64,000 nt of DNA from Yoonia ponticola. GTDB lineage: Bacteria; Pseudomonadota; Alphaproteobacteria; Rhodobacterales; Rhodobacteraceae. Below are positions 17,141-25,878 of this stretch, piece by piece (positions within the stretch are counted from its first letter, which is position 1; the number at the start of each line of letters is the position of its first letter). The translations under genes were made by a program, and so were the position numbers. Location: positions 26,798-90,797 of the forward strand of contig NZ_JACIJM010000012.1 of NCBI RefSeq assembly GCF_014199395.1, in the 5' to 3' direction. The notes beneath the pieces are model-generated. The model worked only from the letters and a program-made list of their open reading frames with translations. It had not been told where the DNA came from and ran no database searches.

Positions 17141-19300
17141 GTGCCGCCGCAACTGCACAGACTGCGTCAACTGATAGGCAACCTGCTCGGGGGTGTCCGG
17201 GCGTTGTACACGGTTGCCTTTGTGCCTGAGTTTGCCCTGATCCAGATGATCCTGCGCCCTGCGGATATCGGTACATCGCGGATCACTGATCTTGCGATAG
17301 GGACAGGTGCGCTTGGTGATGTGCTGTATAGCACGACGCGCTTTGACGGGCAGATCGACAGTTGGGATATTGCAGGCAACACGCTTGCGCCGCGCGACAG
17401 TGACGGGTTCGCGATTGGACCGATTGCGGGCAATCAGCCGACGCTTGCGTTCTGGGACGGGCAATTACTATCGGGTGGCGGTGTGTCAGGGGGGCTGACC
17501 CTGCGCGACCTACACGCCAACGGCACGCTTGGCACGGCGAGCACACTCGGCGGCACCAACAGCTTTGCAGGGCCGCTTGTGCAGCCTGTGGTCACGACGC
17601 TGCTGGGGGGAAATACCAGTCTCCACGCAGGTATTTCCAACGATTCCGGCATTGTCCAAGTCATCATGGACCCCGCTGGCACCGTCATTAGCACCACCAC
17701 GATCAGCGACAAGGGCCGCACCGCCGCCGACCAGATCACCGCCATGGCCACCAGCATCATTGACGGTGTGACTTTCATCTTCACAGCCAGCGCCGCCGAT
17801 CTCGGGATCAGCGCATGGCAGGTGCGCGACGCAGGCAACCTGACCGCGCGCGAAACATTGCGGCCTGAAACGGGGCTTTGGGTATCCAGCCCCACCGCGA
17901 TTGAAGCGATCAACGTCGATGGTCAGGATTACGTGGTCATGGCCTCTGCCGGATCGGGGTCACTGACTGTGATTTCCACCGGATCGGTTGGCGAATTAGC
18001 TGTGGTCGATCATGTCATTGACGATCGCAACACCCGCTTTGACGGTGTGACGGCGCTGGCGACCACGGTCCATCAGGGTCAAACATGGGTGTTTGCGGGC
18101 GGATCTGACGACGGCATCACCGCATTCCAAGTCCTGAACGGCGGCCGCCTGCTTGCCCGCGCTCATATCGCAGACACCACCACCATGACGCTCGCCAATA
18201 TCAGCGCGCTCGCCGCCCGGTCCAACGGGACCAGCATCGACATCTTTGCAGCCTCGGCCACCGATCCTGGTCTCACGCGCCTGTCCTTGAGCATCCACGC
18301 CAATGACGACGTCATCATCGACCCGCACGGGGCAAACACGCTCTCCGGTGGCGCGGGCGCGGACGTCTTTGTGATGGCCGCAGACGGGCAGACGGATACG
18401 ATCAGCGACTTCACCCAAGGCGAAGACACGCTCGACCTGTCCGATTGGAACGGCTTGCGCAGCATCAACCAGTTGTATTTCACCGCACTCACGGGTGGCA
18501 TCCAGATCACCTACGGCGACGAGATCCTGATCCTGCGCAGCGCCAATGGCACAGATATCGCGGCTTCCGGCTTTGTAGAGACTGATTTGATCGCCCCTGC
18601 CCGCATCCCGCAGATCATCACGGCAGGCACATCCGGCCCCATAACCGATGTCCCTGATTTGCCAGATCGCCCCGAACTGGGCGAACCGACACCCGACCCG
18701 ATTGAACCCACGCCCACCAATGAAATCTACGGCACCCGCGATCCCGATACATTGACCGGCAGCGACGACAACGACCTGATCTATGGCATGGGCGGCAATG
18801 ATCGTCTTTATGGCGGGGCGGGCGCGGATTTACTGTTCGGCGGACAAGGCAACGACCTGCTGCGTGGCGGTTCCGGCCATGATTTCCTGTTCGGCGGCGC
18901 GGGCCGCGACGATGGCTGGCAAAGCCTGACCACAGCTTTCACATCCACCAACGCCGACACGCTTGAAGGCGACGCAGGCAATGACGAACTTTACGGGCAA
19001 GCAGGCGATGACCGTCTCGATGGTGGCAGCGGTAACGATTTACTAACCGGAGGTGGGGGCCGCGACACCTTCGTGTTTCGCAGCGGACAAGATCGCGCGA
19101 CCGACTTTAACCCGATCACCGACCGGATCGCACTGGACGACGCGCTGTGGACCGGATCGCTCACCGCATCCCAGATCGTGGACCGCTTTGCTACCGACAC
19201 AGGTGCGGACACCCTGCTCGACTTTGGCAGCGGCAATAGTCTGCGTTTGGATGATTTCGACGATCTTGACCTGCTCGCGGGCCAAATCGACATTTTTTGA
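17141..19300 (+). CDS. RTX-repeat calcium-binding protein with propeller-like N-terminal part
   Basis: About 719 residues; the exact start is uncertain, since no good ribosome site is visible at the GTG at 17141 and an ATG at 17246 is a reasonable alternative. Residues about 45-400 contain weakly repeating units (GISAWQVRDAGNLTARE, LTVISTGSVGELAVV, ITAFQVLNGGRLLARA) that suggest a beta-propeller. A first calcium-type segment follows near 400, then a proline-rich linker (PDRPELGEPTPDPIEPTP), and RTX nonapeptides at about 540-655 (DRLYGGAGADLLFGG). The end, GGGGRDTFVFRSGQD then a hydrophobic LDLLAGQIDIF, is the usual C-terminal type I secretion signal. It is probably a secreted adhesin or matrix protein; the role is inferred. 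Confidence 0.8.
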   Translation: MPPQLHRLRQLIGNLLGGVRALYTVAFVPEFALIQMILRPADIGTSRITDLAIGTGALGDVLYSTTRFDGQIDSWDIAGNTLAPRDSDGFAIGPIAGNQPTLAFWDGQLLSGGGVSGGLTLRDLHANGTLGTASTLGGTNSFAGPLVQPVVTTLLGGNTSLHAGISNDSGIVQVIMDPAGTVISTTTISDKGRTAADQITAMATSIIDGVTFIFTASAADLGISAWQVRDAGNLTARETLRPETGLWVSSPTAIEAINVDGQDYVVMASAGSGSLTVISTGSVGELAVVDHVIDDRNTRFDGVTALATTVHQGQTWVFAGGSDDGITAFQVLNGGRLLARAHIADTTTMTLANISALAARSNGTSIDIFAASATDPGLTRLSLSIHANDDVIIDPHGANTLSGGAGADVFVMAADGQTDTISDFTQGEDTLDLSDWNGLRSINQLYFTALTGGIQITYGDEILILRSANGTDIAASGFVETDLIAPARIPQIITAGTSGPITDVPDLPDRPELGEPTPDPIEPTPTNEIYGTRDPDTLTGSDDNDLIYGMGGNDRLYGGAGADLLFGGQGNDLLRGGSGHDFLFGGAGRDDGWQSLTTAFTSTNADTLEGDAGNDELYGQAGDDRLDGGSGNDLLTGGGGRDTFVFRSGQDRATDFNPITDRIALDDALWTGSLTASQIVDRFATDTGADTLLDFGSGNSLRLDDFDDLDLLAGQIDIF

Positions 19301-19523
19301 CGCCCTTACCGTATAGCATGCGCAAAACGACCCTAACTCGCCCTAAAGGCAGTGTTTTCCAGTTATTTTCCACCATCGTTTGACGTATTTTACACGTCTG
19401 AACACTTTTACTTTACGGCAGTTTAGCCCCCTAACACTGGACGACGCTGCGGTGCAGCATTACATTACTGGCAAGAGGGGAAATTACCGTCGGCGCGTCC
19501 GGCAGCACAAAAGGTTCAGTCCC

Positions 19524-20090
19524 GTGTCCCATGTTACACAACGCTTTCATCCTCTGATCAGGCGGCTTTGGCCGACGGATCAAAGCAAACTGATTGACCA
19601 CTTTCACAGACTTGATGCTGAAACCCGCCGCTTGCGCTTTGGCGGGATTGTGACCGACGATTTTGTGGATGATTACGCCGACCAGCTTTTGTCTGCTGAC
19701 GCGATTGTCTTTGGTGCTTTCCTCGAAGGCGAACTACGCGGCGTCGCCGAGTTGCGTGGCGTTTGGGACAGCTGGCCGCGCAATCGCAGCGCCGAAGTTG
19801 CCCTGCTCGTCGAACCCGATTGGCAAGAAGGCGGGATCGGCGAAGCCCTGTTCAGCCGATTGATCGCCGCCGCCCAGAACCGTCGATTGAAGTCTCTGCA
19901 CATGCTGTGTTTGCGTGAAAACGGACCGATGCGGGCCTTGGCGAAAAAGCACCACGCCAGCCTTGAGATGGACGTCAGCAATATCGAAGCAACGCTCGCC
20001 CCGGCATGGCCAACACCGCTATCGCTGTTCGAAGAGGCCTTTGGTCATCCGCTGAACTATCTGCCTGAAATGTTCTATTCCACCAGATAG
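19524..20090 (+). CDS. GNAT-family N-acetyltransferase
   Basis: A 188-residue GNAT protein. It begins near HPLIRRLWPTDQSKLIDHFHRLDAETRRLRFGG, shown here in pieces: LIRRLWPTDQ and RLDAETRRLRF. The acetyl-CoA motif region is VEPDWQEGGIGEALFSRLI, followed by LHMLCLRENGPMRALAKKH. The frame is open upstream to a TTG at 19380, but the GTG at 19524, with AAAGG about 8 bases before it, fits the domain better. The substrate is unknown. Its place between two RTX genes gives no hint beyond a possible role in modifying surface sugars or proteins. Confidence 0.78.
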   Translation: MSHVTQRFHPLIRRLWPTDQSKLIDHFHRLDAETRRLRFGGIVTDDFVDDYADQLLSADAIVFGAFLEGELRGVAELRGVWDSWPRNRSAEVALLVEPDWQEGGIGEALFSRLIAAAQNRRLKSLHMLCLRENGPMRALAKKHHASLEMDVSNIEATLAPAWPTPLSLFEEAFGHPLNYLPEMFYSTR

Positions 20091-20137
20091 CTGCGGGGAT
20101 GTTTCGCCGCCAACAAAAACAGGCTCTATCATAGCAA

Positions 20138-20168
20138 AAAGCCCGCAACCTGATTGATCACGGGCTTT
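20138..20168. terminator. Bidirectional rho-independent terminator
   Basis: An 8-base perfect stem (AAAGCCCG / CGGGCTTT) with a 15-base loop lies between the convergent GNAT and CAP/RTX genes. A run of A precedes it, so it has a U tract on the minus strand; on the plus strand the stem itself ends in TTT. Confidence 0.75.
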
Positions 20169-20191
20169 GCCAAGTCGGTCGTTTTCAGTCT

Positions 20192-21604
20192 CTAAAATAC
20201 AGTCAGATCATTGAACAAGATCGACAGATCATCCACGTCATTGATCCGCAGCGTGTCATCCACACCAAAGTCAAAGACGGCGTTTCCATCGACAATCTGC
20301 GCCATTGCCATCGCTTCATCGACAGTCGCAATGCCAAGTGCAGCACCGTCTAGTTGGATGTTATCCACGCGATCCGTGAAATCCAGAATGACATCGTTGC
20401 CCGCGTTAAAGATGAACGTATCGCGGCCACCGCCGCCCGTTAACCGATCATCACCAGCGCCACCGTCCAGCACATCGTTGCCGGATTGACCTTGCAGCCG
20501 ATCATCACCCGTGCCGCCTGTCAGAATGTCCGCATTCGCCGCAGCTGCCGCACTGTCGAATTCCAACTGGTCCCAACTGACATCGCGACCAGTGCCGCCT
20601 TTCAGCAGATCGTCGCCCGCGCCACCATATAACCGGTCAGCACCTTCGGCACCCGACAAAGTATCGTCGCCATTTCCGCCATACAGGATGTTGTCGCCGC
20701 TATTGCCCGTCAGAACGTTATCGTCGTCGTTGCCCGTGAGGTTCAGGTCACCCGCCCCCAACAGGATCGCATCTGCGATCCCCGTCAGCAGCGTCGCATT
20801 GGCAGACAGCGCCAGTGATTGCGTCCCGCCATTATCCGTCACCAGATCAAGCTTGGCATTGCCGTCCGTTAGATCAACGTCGAGCGTGGCAAGGATCGCT
20901 GATCCAAGGCTGATCGTCACACCAACATCTGATGCGGCCGCCACAGCAACCCCGTAGCCGCCCGCAGCAGCGCTGACATCGCTGTTGCCATCTGCGCTAA
21001 AGGTCAGCCCTGACACACCTTCGCCAATGCTGTAGAAATCGTCGTTGTCGCTATCGGTATACACAACGCCTGTGATGAAATAATCCGCACCAGAGCTTGC
21101 AAAATTCAGCGTCAGCATTGAGGCGTTAAAGGTGCTGCCATCGTGGGTAAACCGGCCAGAGACCTGCGCCACACCAATTTCGCGGGTATCAGTCGCAAAG
21201 GTATTCGCACGGTGTCCGGCGCTAAGGTACAGCCCTTCGTGGTGGTCTTCGATTGCAGCGGCCAGATCCAGTGTTCCGGTTGATCCGGTCCAGGCCAGAT
21301 TTTCGCGCCATGTCCATGCGCCGATCAACTCGTAGCCCGCAGCCTTGATGCGATCACCGGGGTCCGATCCAGCATCGCCTTCATGCGAAAAAATATCTTC
21401 GTCGAGCATCCATTTCGAATGGTCCAGCGCCGAGGATTCTAATTCGGTATTATGTGCCAGCACCTGTTTGGGTGTCGCCGAAATCGACCCGTCGTCCAGT
21501 CCCGCGTTCAGGTCCAGACCGTAGCGCGCGGCTTCGGCCAGTGGATCAAGCCGTGCGCGGTTGATCAATTCAAGTAGGTACTGTTCAGCAGCAGAAACAG
21601 ACAT
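20192..21604 (-). CDS. Secreted CAP-domain RTX protein
   Basis: A 470-residue protein with an N-terminal CAP (SCP/PR-1-like) domain, residues about 5-170. Conserved features are LLELINRARLDPLAEA, FSHEGDAG (His74), GYELIGAWTWRENLAW (Glu101), HHEGLYLSAGHRANTF (Glu123, His131) and EIGVAQV. A beta-rich section with a YTDSDNDDFYSIGEG calcium-like loop follows. RTX nonapeptides occupy about 290-400, and the end GGGGRDTFIFNAGND plus an acidic tail marks type I secretion. No classic signal peptide is visible, which fits that route. CAP-RTX proteins are common in roseobacters; activity is unknown. Confidence 0.85.
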   Translation of the reverse strand: MSVSAAEQYLLELINRARLDPLAEAARYGLDLNAGLDDGSISATPKQVLAHNTELESSALDHSKWMLDEDIFSHEGDAGSDPGDRIKAAGYELIGAWTWRENLAWTGSTGTLDLAAAIEDHHEGLYLSAGHRANTFATDTREIGVAQVSGRFTHDGSTFNASMLTLNFASSGADYFITGVVYTDSDNDDFYSIGEGVSGLTFSADGNSDVSAAAGGYGVAVAAASDVGVTISLGSAILATLDVDLTDGNAKLDLVTDNGGTQSLALSANATLLTGIADAILLGAGDLNLTGNDDDNVLTGNSGDNILYGGNGDDTLSGAEGADRLYGGAGDDLLKGGTGRDVSWDQLEFDSAAAAANADILTGGTGDDRLQGQSGNDVLDGGAGDDRLTGGGGRDTFIFNAGNDVILDFTDRVDNIQLDGAALGIATVDEAMAMAQIVDGNAVFDFGVDDTLRINDVDDLSILFNDLTVF

Positions 21605-21733
21605 TCAGGTTCCTTCCATTAGACCCGCCCCCAGCGGTCCTAATATGAAGCTCCTAACATCGCGTAAAACCTGACCCTGCTTTGATGCCCATGTGTTCAA
21701 ATTTGGGCAATTCGGGCTGCGCCTGAAACAGAT

Positions 21734-21764
21734 TGTTTCGCACGCGAAACGTATTATGTTCACT
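21734..21764. repeat. parS: parS-like site 1 (31-base repeat)
   Basis: The near-perfect palindrome GTTTCGCACGCGAAAC (21735-21750) is part of a 31-base stretch that recurs exactly at 22893-22923. It lies downstream of parB. Chromosomal parS is GTTTCACGTGAAAC-like, so the design (GTTTC...GAAAC) fits a ParB target with a plasmid-specific centre. Confidence 0.75.
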
Positions 21765-21802
21765 AAATTTGCAATTCCCCCCTGAAAACAAGGGGGATCG
21801 CA

Positions 21803-22816
21803 TCACAACGCGGTTAAAAAGTCCTGAAGTTTTTGCCTAAAATCTGCATCATCTAATCGGGGACCACTGAGAACAATTTCCCCTTTTGCGGTCCTTTTGT
21901 ATCTCAGACCCTGCCCCAGTTCGCGCGGTGCTTCGGTCAGCGAGTCGCCGCCCAGAGCAGGGGCGGGGGCTTTGGCCGCTGGTGGCGTGGTTGCTGGCTG
22001 CAAAAATGCTGCGATAATGGCCGCCTCTGCGTCGGCTGTTTTGGGCGAATTTGCATTGATCTCGGACGCGATTTTATCGGCCAATGTCACATCCGCCTCT
22101 AATGCTGCGGCCAGCGCCAGCCCGCTGCGTTCTGTGATCGCCGTGGGAAACCGCAGGTGATCATCCAAGGCCCGCACGATCCCGACAAAGGACCCGATCT
22201 TGGACCGTTTGGGCCGCGACGCGGCATGGAACAACGTCACAAGCCCCACGCGGTCCGTCCGGTAGATCCCCTGATCCACAGCTTTCGCCACGATCCGCGC
22301 CCGTTCATAATAAGTCAGCCCGACGCGGATTTCGTTTTCTTCGACCATCGCCAGATAGCTCTCGGCGGAATCCGCAGGGGTGCGCACAATCGCCAGGACG
22401 TCGGGGACTTCGAGATGGCGCAGCGCTTGCATCCGCCGCCAGCCAGAGATCAGACCGTAGCGGCCATGATCAATCGCTGTGACCTCAATCGCGGTTTGCT
22501 GGCCACGATCACGCAGACTGTCGAGCAAGGTGATCATCTCGTCGTCGTCAACGTCGATCCGGTCGCGCACGAGGTATTCGTCAGAGACCAGTTCAAGCGG
22601 GATACGCTGGATCAACCGGCCCTCATTGCGGGCATCGGTCAGGGTCTGGGCAATTTCCGTGAGTGCCGCAGAAGCCGATGCATCTTGGGCCACATCCGCA
22701 ATCGGCGCACGGGTCTTAGGGGCGACGCCCAGCGGGTAGCGCGGGATCGCAGATTTGGTTTCCAGCGCCGGGGCGTCAGTGATGACAGCGGGGGTCAGGC
22801 GTTTGCGTTTGGCCAT
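21803..22816 (-). CDS. parB: Plasmid partition protein ParB
   Basis: A 337-residue ParB/RepB/Spo0J-type DNA-binding protein that loads on parS and stimulates ParA. After a basic N-terminal region, IPLELVSDEYLVRDRIDVDDDEMITLLDSLRDRGQQTAIEV and YGLISGWRRMQALRHL form the ParB N-terminal (CTPase-fold) domain, shown here as SGWRRMQAL and its ENEIRVGLTYYERARI motif. The helix-turn-helix region follows (GLVTLFHAASRPKRSKIGSFV). The stop lies about 40 bases from parS-like site 1, and a second identical site lies between parB and parA. It is 102 bases from parA, same strand, so one parAB operon is likely. Confidence 0.92.
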   Translation of the reverse strand: MAKRKRLTPAVITDAPALETKSAIPRYPLGVAPKTRAPIADVAQDASASAALTEIAQTLTDARNEGRLIQRIPLELVSDEYLVRDRIDVDDDEMITLLDSLRDRGQQTAIEVTAIDHGRYGLISGWRRMQALRHLEVPDVLAIVRTPADSAESYLAMVEENEIRVGLTYYERARIVAKAVDQGIYRTDRVGLVTLFHAASRPKRSKIGSFVGIVRALDDHLRFPTAITERSGLALAAALEADVTLADKIASEINANSPKTADAEAAIIAAFLQPATTPPAAKAPAPALGGDSLTEAPRELGQGLRYKRTAKGEIVLSGPRLDDADFRQKLQDFLTAL

Positions 22817-22892
22817 GTGTTAGGTCCTTTCCAAAGAGGGCCATCTTGCCCCCGAATGCGTGAACGAAGTCTCAGACCACCGCACGCCCAAA

Positions 22893-22923
22893 TGTTTCGC
22901 ACGCGAAACGTATTATGTTCACT
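22893..22923. repeat. parS: parS-like site 2 (31-base repeat)
   Basis: An exact copy of the 31 bases at 21734-21764, with the palindrome at 22894-22909, same orientation. It touches the stop codon of parA (22919-22921). The two copies bracket parB. Confidence 0.75.
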
Positions 22924-24301
22924 CTTTTTCCGCGTCACGCGCCAGCTCATCGCGCCGCCATGTGCCCAGCAATAGAGTCTTGAAAGCAGCATAGGTGTTG
23001 TCAAAGGTCTCACGGCCCCGCGCATAGGTCTCGCGGTTGAAGTCGCGGTAGTCGGCCTCGTAGATGCCCTGCACCTGTTCACCAGCCTGCCCGATCAACG
23101 CGGTGTAGTCCTGTCGGTGCGGCGATAGTGTGGTCCCGAGGTAGGCTTGCATCAGCGCGGCAAGCTCTGCCTGCTGTGACCCATCATAGCGCGTGACCAC
23201 CGCACGAACCGCATCCCACTGGAACGCCATCTCAGGGCGGCCCAAGGCACGGGCCGCGAGGTTCTCGCCCTCTTCAATGGAACTGAACGTCGTGTGCAGC
23301 ATGTCAAAGAACCGTCCGGTGCTGTCGAACTCAAGGAATGACGCGCCAACAGGCACCAGTAGAATATCGGCGGCGGCCAATCCGTTGATCGTCAGATAGC
23401 CAAGGGCTGGGGGGGTATCGACGAAGATGATATCGTATTCATCCAGCACACCGTCATCATCGAGGATATCCGTCAGCGCATCCCACAGCTTCCACCCACG
23501 GCCTTGCATCCGCCAGACAGGGACTTGGAACTCGGCCCAATAGAGGTTCAGCTGCGCGCCGATCAGATCAATGTTGGGCCAATGGGTCGGCTGGATCAGT
23601 GATTGCGCTTTGACGTCCAGCGCATCTGTCAGGGTTTCATCCAGTGGGATCGGGTTCTCGCCGCGATCCATCCGCCGTTGATTGTCGGTGCGCAGGTGGG
23701 TGGCGTAGTGACGGGCGAGTAGGGGAAAGACGGTTTTCCATTCATCCTCAACCTTGCCGCCAAAAACAGAGGTCATCGAGGCCTGAGAATCCAGATCAAT
23801 CACCAGCACCTTGTAGCCATCCAAGGCAGCGGACATCGCGAGATGCGCAGCTGTCGAGGTTTTGCCAACACCACCCTTAAAGTTCGCAACGGCGACCATT
23901 TTGGCAGGTAGCCCTTCGGGGCGGTAAGGTTGGTATTCTTTCGCCTTTGATCCTTGGCTGCCAAAATGCGCCCGCAGCCGCAGCACCTCGTCCAGCGTAA
24001 ACCACTTGGCGCCGCCATTGGTCTCGGACTGGCCTTGGGGCAGATCGGGATGCTGTTTGAGCACGCGGCGGAAATGGGCGGTAGCGACGGGGATCAGATA
24101 ACGGGTGATTTCCCATGTGGAAAACTTGCGCAGCTGACGGCTGCCATCAGCGTTCAATCCACGACTGGCCAGATCATCACGACCTGCTTCACAGGCACGG
24201 GCGATGTCCGCAAAACCGGTTGAAGAGGTTGGTTCATCTAGCGCTTTCAGCGCCTCATCGGGGTTAATCCGGAAGTACGGTGGAATATCTGTGCTGCTCA
24301 T
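22919..24301 (-). CDS. parA: Plasmid partition ATPase ParA
   Basis: A 460-residue ParA/RepA-type P-loop ATPase. The N-terminal 100 residues include a winged-helix-like region with RRVLKQHPDLPQG and TLDEVLRLRAHFG, as in type Ia ParA proteins that autoregulate their operon. Walker A is FKGGVGKTST (141-150) with the deviant lysine near 142; further motifs are VLVIDLDSQASMTSVFGG and FVDTPPALGYLTINGL. The size and N-terminal domain fit plasmid type Ia rather than the short chromosomal ParA. It is divergent from repA across the iteron region. Confidence 0.93.
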   Translation of the reverse strand: MSSTDIPPYFRINPDEALKALDEPTSSTGFADIARACEAGRDDLASRGLNADGSRQLRKFSTWEITRYLIPVATAHFRRVLKQHPDLPQGQSETNGGAKWFTLDEVLRLRAHFGSQGSKAKEYQPYRPEGLPAKMVAVANFKGGVGKTSTAAHLAMSAALDGYKVLVIDLDSQASMTSVFGGKVEDEWKTVFPLLARHYATHLRTDNQRRMDRGENPIPLDETLTDALDVKAQSLIQPTHWPNIDLIGAQLNLYWAEFQVPVWRMQGRGWKLWDALTDILDDDGVLDEYDIIFVDTPPALGYLTINGLAAADILLVPVGASFLEFDSTGRFFDMLHTTFSSIEEGENLAARALGRPEMAFQWDAVRAVVTRYDGSQQAELAALMQAYLGTTLSPHRQDYTALIGQAGEQVQGIYEADYRDFNRETYARGRETFDNTYAAFKTLLLGTWRRDELARDAEKE

Positions 24302-24524
24302 GATCGCCTGCTATGTGCGTTGTTTTCGCATAGATACCACAAAACGCAGCACATGGAAGAAAAGGTTGCACACACCTTCATCTTTCTCAGCAAAACAACG
24401 GCTCTAGGGGGGACGACTGGGGCCAGACTGCGTGCAAAATAAAAAAAAGGAAAGTTAGAATCTGTTAGTTATATGTTACGGGCTGCCTGCTTTTCCGCAG
24501 AGATAGAGAAAAAAGGCACATGGG

Positions 24525-24600
24525 GCGACTCTGAAACACCGTTGCGACTCTGAAACCCCGATAAGGCGACTCTGATCCGACGAGGCGCTGACTCTGAAAC
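24525..24600 (+). repeat. Iterons for RepA binding
   Basis: GCGACTCTGAAAC occurs at 24525-24537 and 24544-24556, GCGACTCTGATCC at 24566-24578, and CTGACTCTGAAAC at 24588-24600. Spacings are 19, 22 and 22 bases, close to two helical turns, so the copies lie on about the same DNA face. A degenerate fifth GACTCGACAC follows near 24612. Confidence 0.85.
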
Positions 24601-24626
24601 GACGATGGCAGGACTCGACACGCACC

Positions 24627-24635
24627 TGTGGATAA
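24627..24635 (+). promoter_or_regulatory. DnaA box
   Basis: TGTGGATAA is the exact complement of the consensus DnaA box TTATCCACA. It lies 27 bases after the last iteron, as in many iteron plasmids that need host DnaA. Confidence 0.8.
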
Positions 24636-24680
24636 CTTTAGGGTGTCACTGAAACCCCGAAACGAGGGTTGGGCGATTCC

Positions 24681-25712
24681 ATGGCGGATAATGACCAAGG
24701 AGGGCCCGAGGCAAAGGCAGGTAAGATGACAGCTATTCCCAGCACGGGAATGCGGGACTTCTTCGTATGTGACTTATTCGATGCCAGTCCAAAGGCGGAC
24801 TTGGGGTCGATGGAACATCCGATGTTCTCGCTTTCCACACGGCCCGACAGGACCATCCGGTCCTACGTGCATAATGACGTTGAAGTCACAGTGACGCCGT
24901 CAGTGCGGGGCAGGGCCACGATCCACGACAAAGATATCCTGATCTATTGCATCAGCCAGTTGATGGCCGCCGTCAACGCGGGCCGTGCGATTTCGCGCAA
25001 GCTGACGCTGACCGCCCACGACCTGCTGATCGCCACGCGCCGCGACACAGGCGGCGATAGTTACAGCCGCCTGCGCGAAGCCTTCGAGCGGCTGGCAGGC
25101 ACACGGATCACCACCAACATCGTCACCGGCGACGAGGAAACAACATCCGGTTTCGGCCTGATCGAGGCATGGGAGATCGTGCGCAAAACCCGCGGCGGCC
25201 GCATGGTGTCGGTGACAGTGACACTGTCGGAATGGCTGTTCCGCGCGGTCACCGCGAAATCGGTGCTGACCCTGTCGCGCGATTACTTTGGCTTGCGCAA
25301 ACCATTGGAACGCCGCGTCTACGAGATCGCCCGCAAGCATTGTGGCAACCAGCGCGAATGGCGGGTGACGGTGGCGACGCTACACGCGAAAGCCGGATCA
25401 GACGCCCCTGTCCGCGTGTTCCGTGCGGCTGTGCGCAAAATGATCGCCGCCGACAACCTGCCCGACTACACGCTGATCGAGGACGACGGCGACGTGATCC
25501 GGTTTTCCCGCAAACGTCTGATCGAAGATGTGCCGGGCTTGCCAGCCTTTGCCGCCGCCACATTGGATCAAGCGCGCAGCATGGCGCCGGGCATGGATGT
25601 CTACGCGCTCGAGGCTGAATGGCGGGCGTTCTGGGTCACGGCGGGCCGGCAAAAGCTCACCAACCCTGATAAAGCGTTCTTGGGCTGGATGCGTGGCCGC
25701 GCAAAACGGTAA
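24681..25712 (+). CDS. repA: Replication initiator RepA (RPA family)
   Basis: A 343-residue plasmid initiator of the alphaproteobacterial RPA family. Characteristic stretches are MRDFFVCDLFDASPKADLGSMEH in two parts, MFSLSTRPDRTIRSY, KDILIYCISQLMAAVN and SRLREAFERLAGTRITTNI, which form the winged-helix DNA-binding core, then RDYFGLRKPLERRVYEIARKHCG. It binds the iterons just upstream. The frame extends to a TTG at 24669; the ATG at 24681 is taken, and an internal ATG at 24726 is possible. Divergent parA and the iterons complete a RepA-type replication/partition module. In roseobacters this class is linked to polysaccharide plasmids (family knowledge). Confidence 0.92.
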   Translation: MADNDQGGPEAKAGKMTAIPSTGMRDFFVCDLFDASPKADLGSMEHPMFSLSTRPDRTIRSYVHNDVEVTVTPSVRGRATIHDKDILIYCISQLMAAVNAGRAISRKLTLTAHDLLIATRRDTGGDSYSRLREAFERLAGTRITTNIVTGDEETTSGFGLIEAWEIVRKTRGGRMVSVTVTLSEWLFRAVTAKSVLTLSRDYFGLRKPLERRVYEIARKHCGNQREWRVTVATLHAKAGSDAPVRVFRAAVRKMIAADNLPDYTLIEDDGDVIRFSRKRLIEDVPGLPAFAAATLDQARSMAPGMDVYALEAEWRAFWVTAGRQKLTNPDKAFLGWMRGRAKR

Positions 25713-25772
25713 CACGCAGATACCCAAAGCGCGGGTGTGCTCTTCATTTTGCCAGAACAACTCCGGGGGCAT

Positions 25773-25868
25773 GGGGGCTGGCCCCCATTGTGTGATGTAT
25801 GGGGGCTGGCCCCAATGGTGTAATGTTGGGGGCTGGCCCCAATGGTGTAATGTTGGGGGCTGGCCCCC
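25773..25868. repeat. Tandem palindromic repeats between convergent genes
   Basis: Four units start at 25773, 25801, 25828 and 25855 (period 28, 27, 27). Each begins GGGGGCTGGCCCC and is followed by AATGGTGTAATGTT or a variant. The GC palindrome is close to the reverse complement of that at 9961 and 14282. The array fills the space between the 3' ends of repA and the barrel gene and could end transcription from both sides. Confidence 0.85.
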
Positions 25869-25878
25869 ATATTTCCCG

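Larger units (their letters stand above)
24302..24680. other. oriV: Replication origin region (oriV)
   Basis: This gap between parA and repA has the parts of an iteron origin: an AT-rich stretch (about 24432-24478, with an A8 run), four iterons at 24525-24600, a perfect DnaA box at 24627-24635 and a further GTCACTGAAACCCC half-match near 24645. The order and the adjacent repA support oriV. Opening at the AT-rich part is inferred. Confidence 0.8.

Noticed and set aside
22157..22975. 272-residue plus-strand frame over parB
   Set aside because: Antisense to parB, without domain or ribosome site; it is a shadow of the GC-rich codon pattern.
25773..25868. Tandem repeats considered as a CRISPR array
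   Set aside because: The units join directly with no unique spacers, the palindrome is in each unit, and no cas gene is near.
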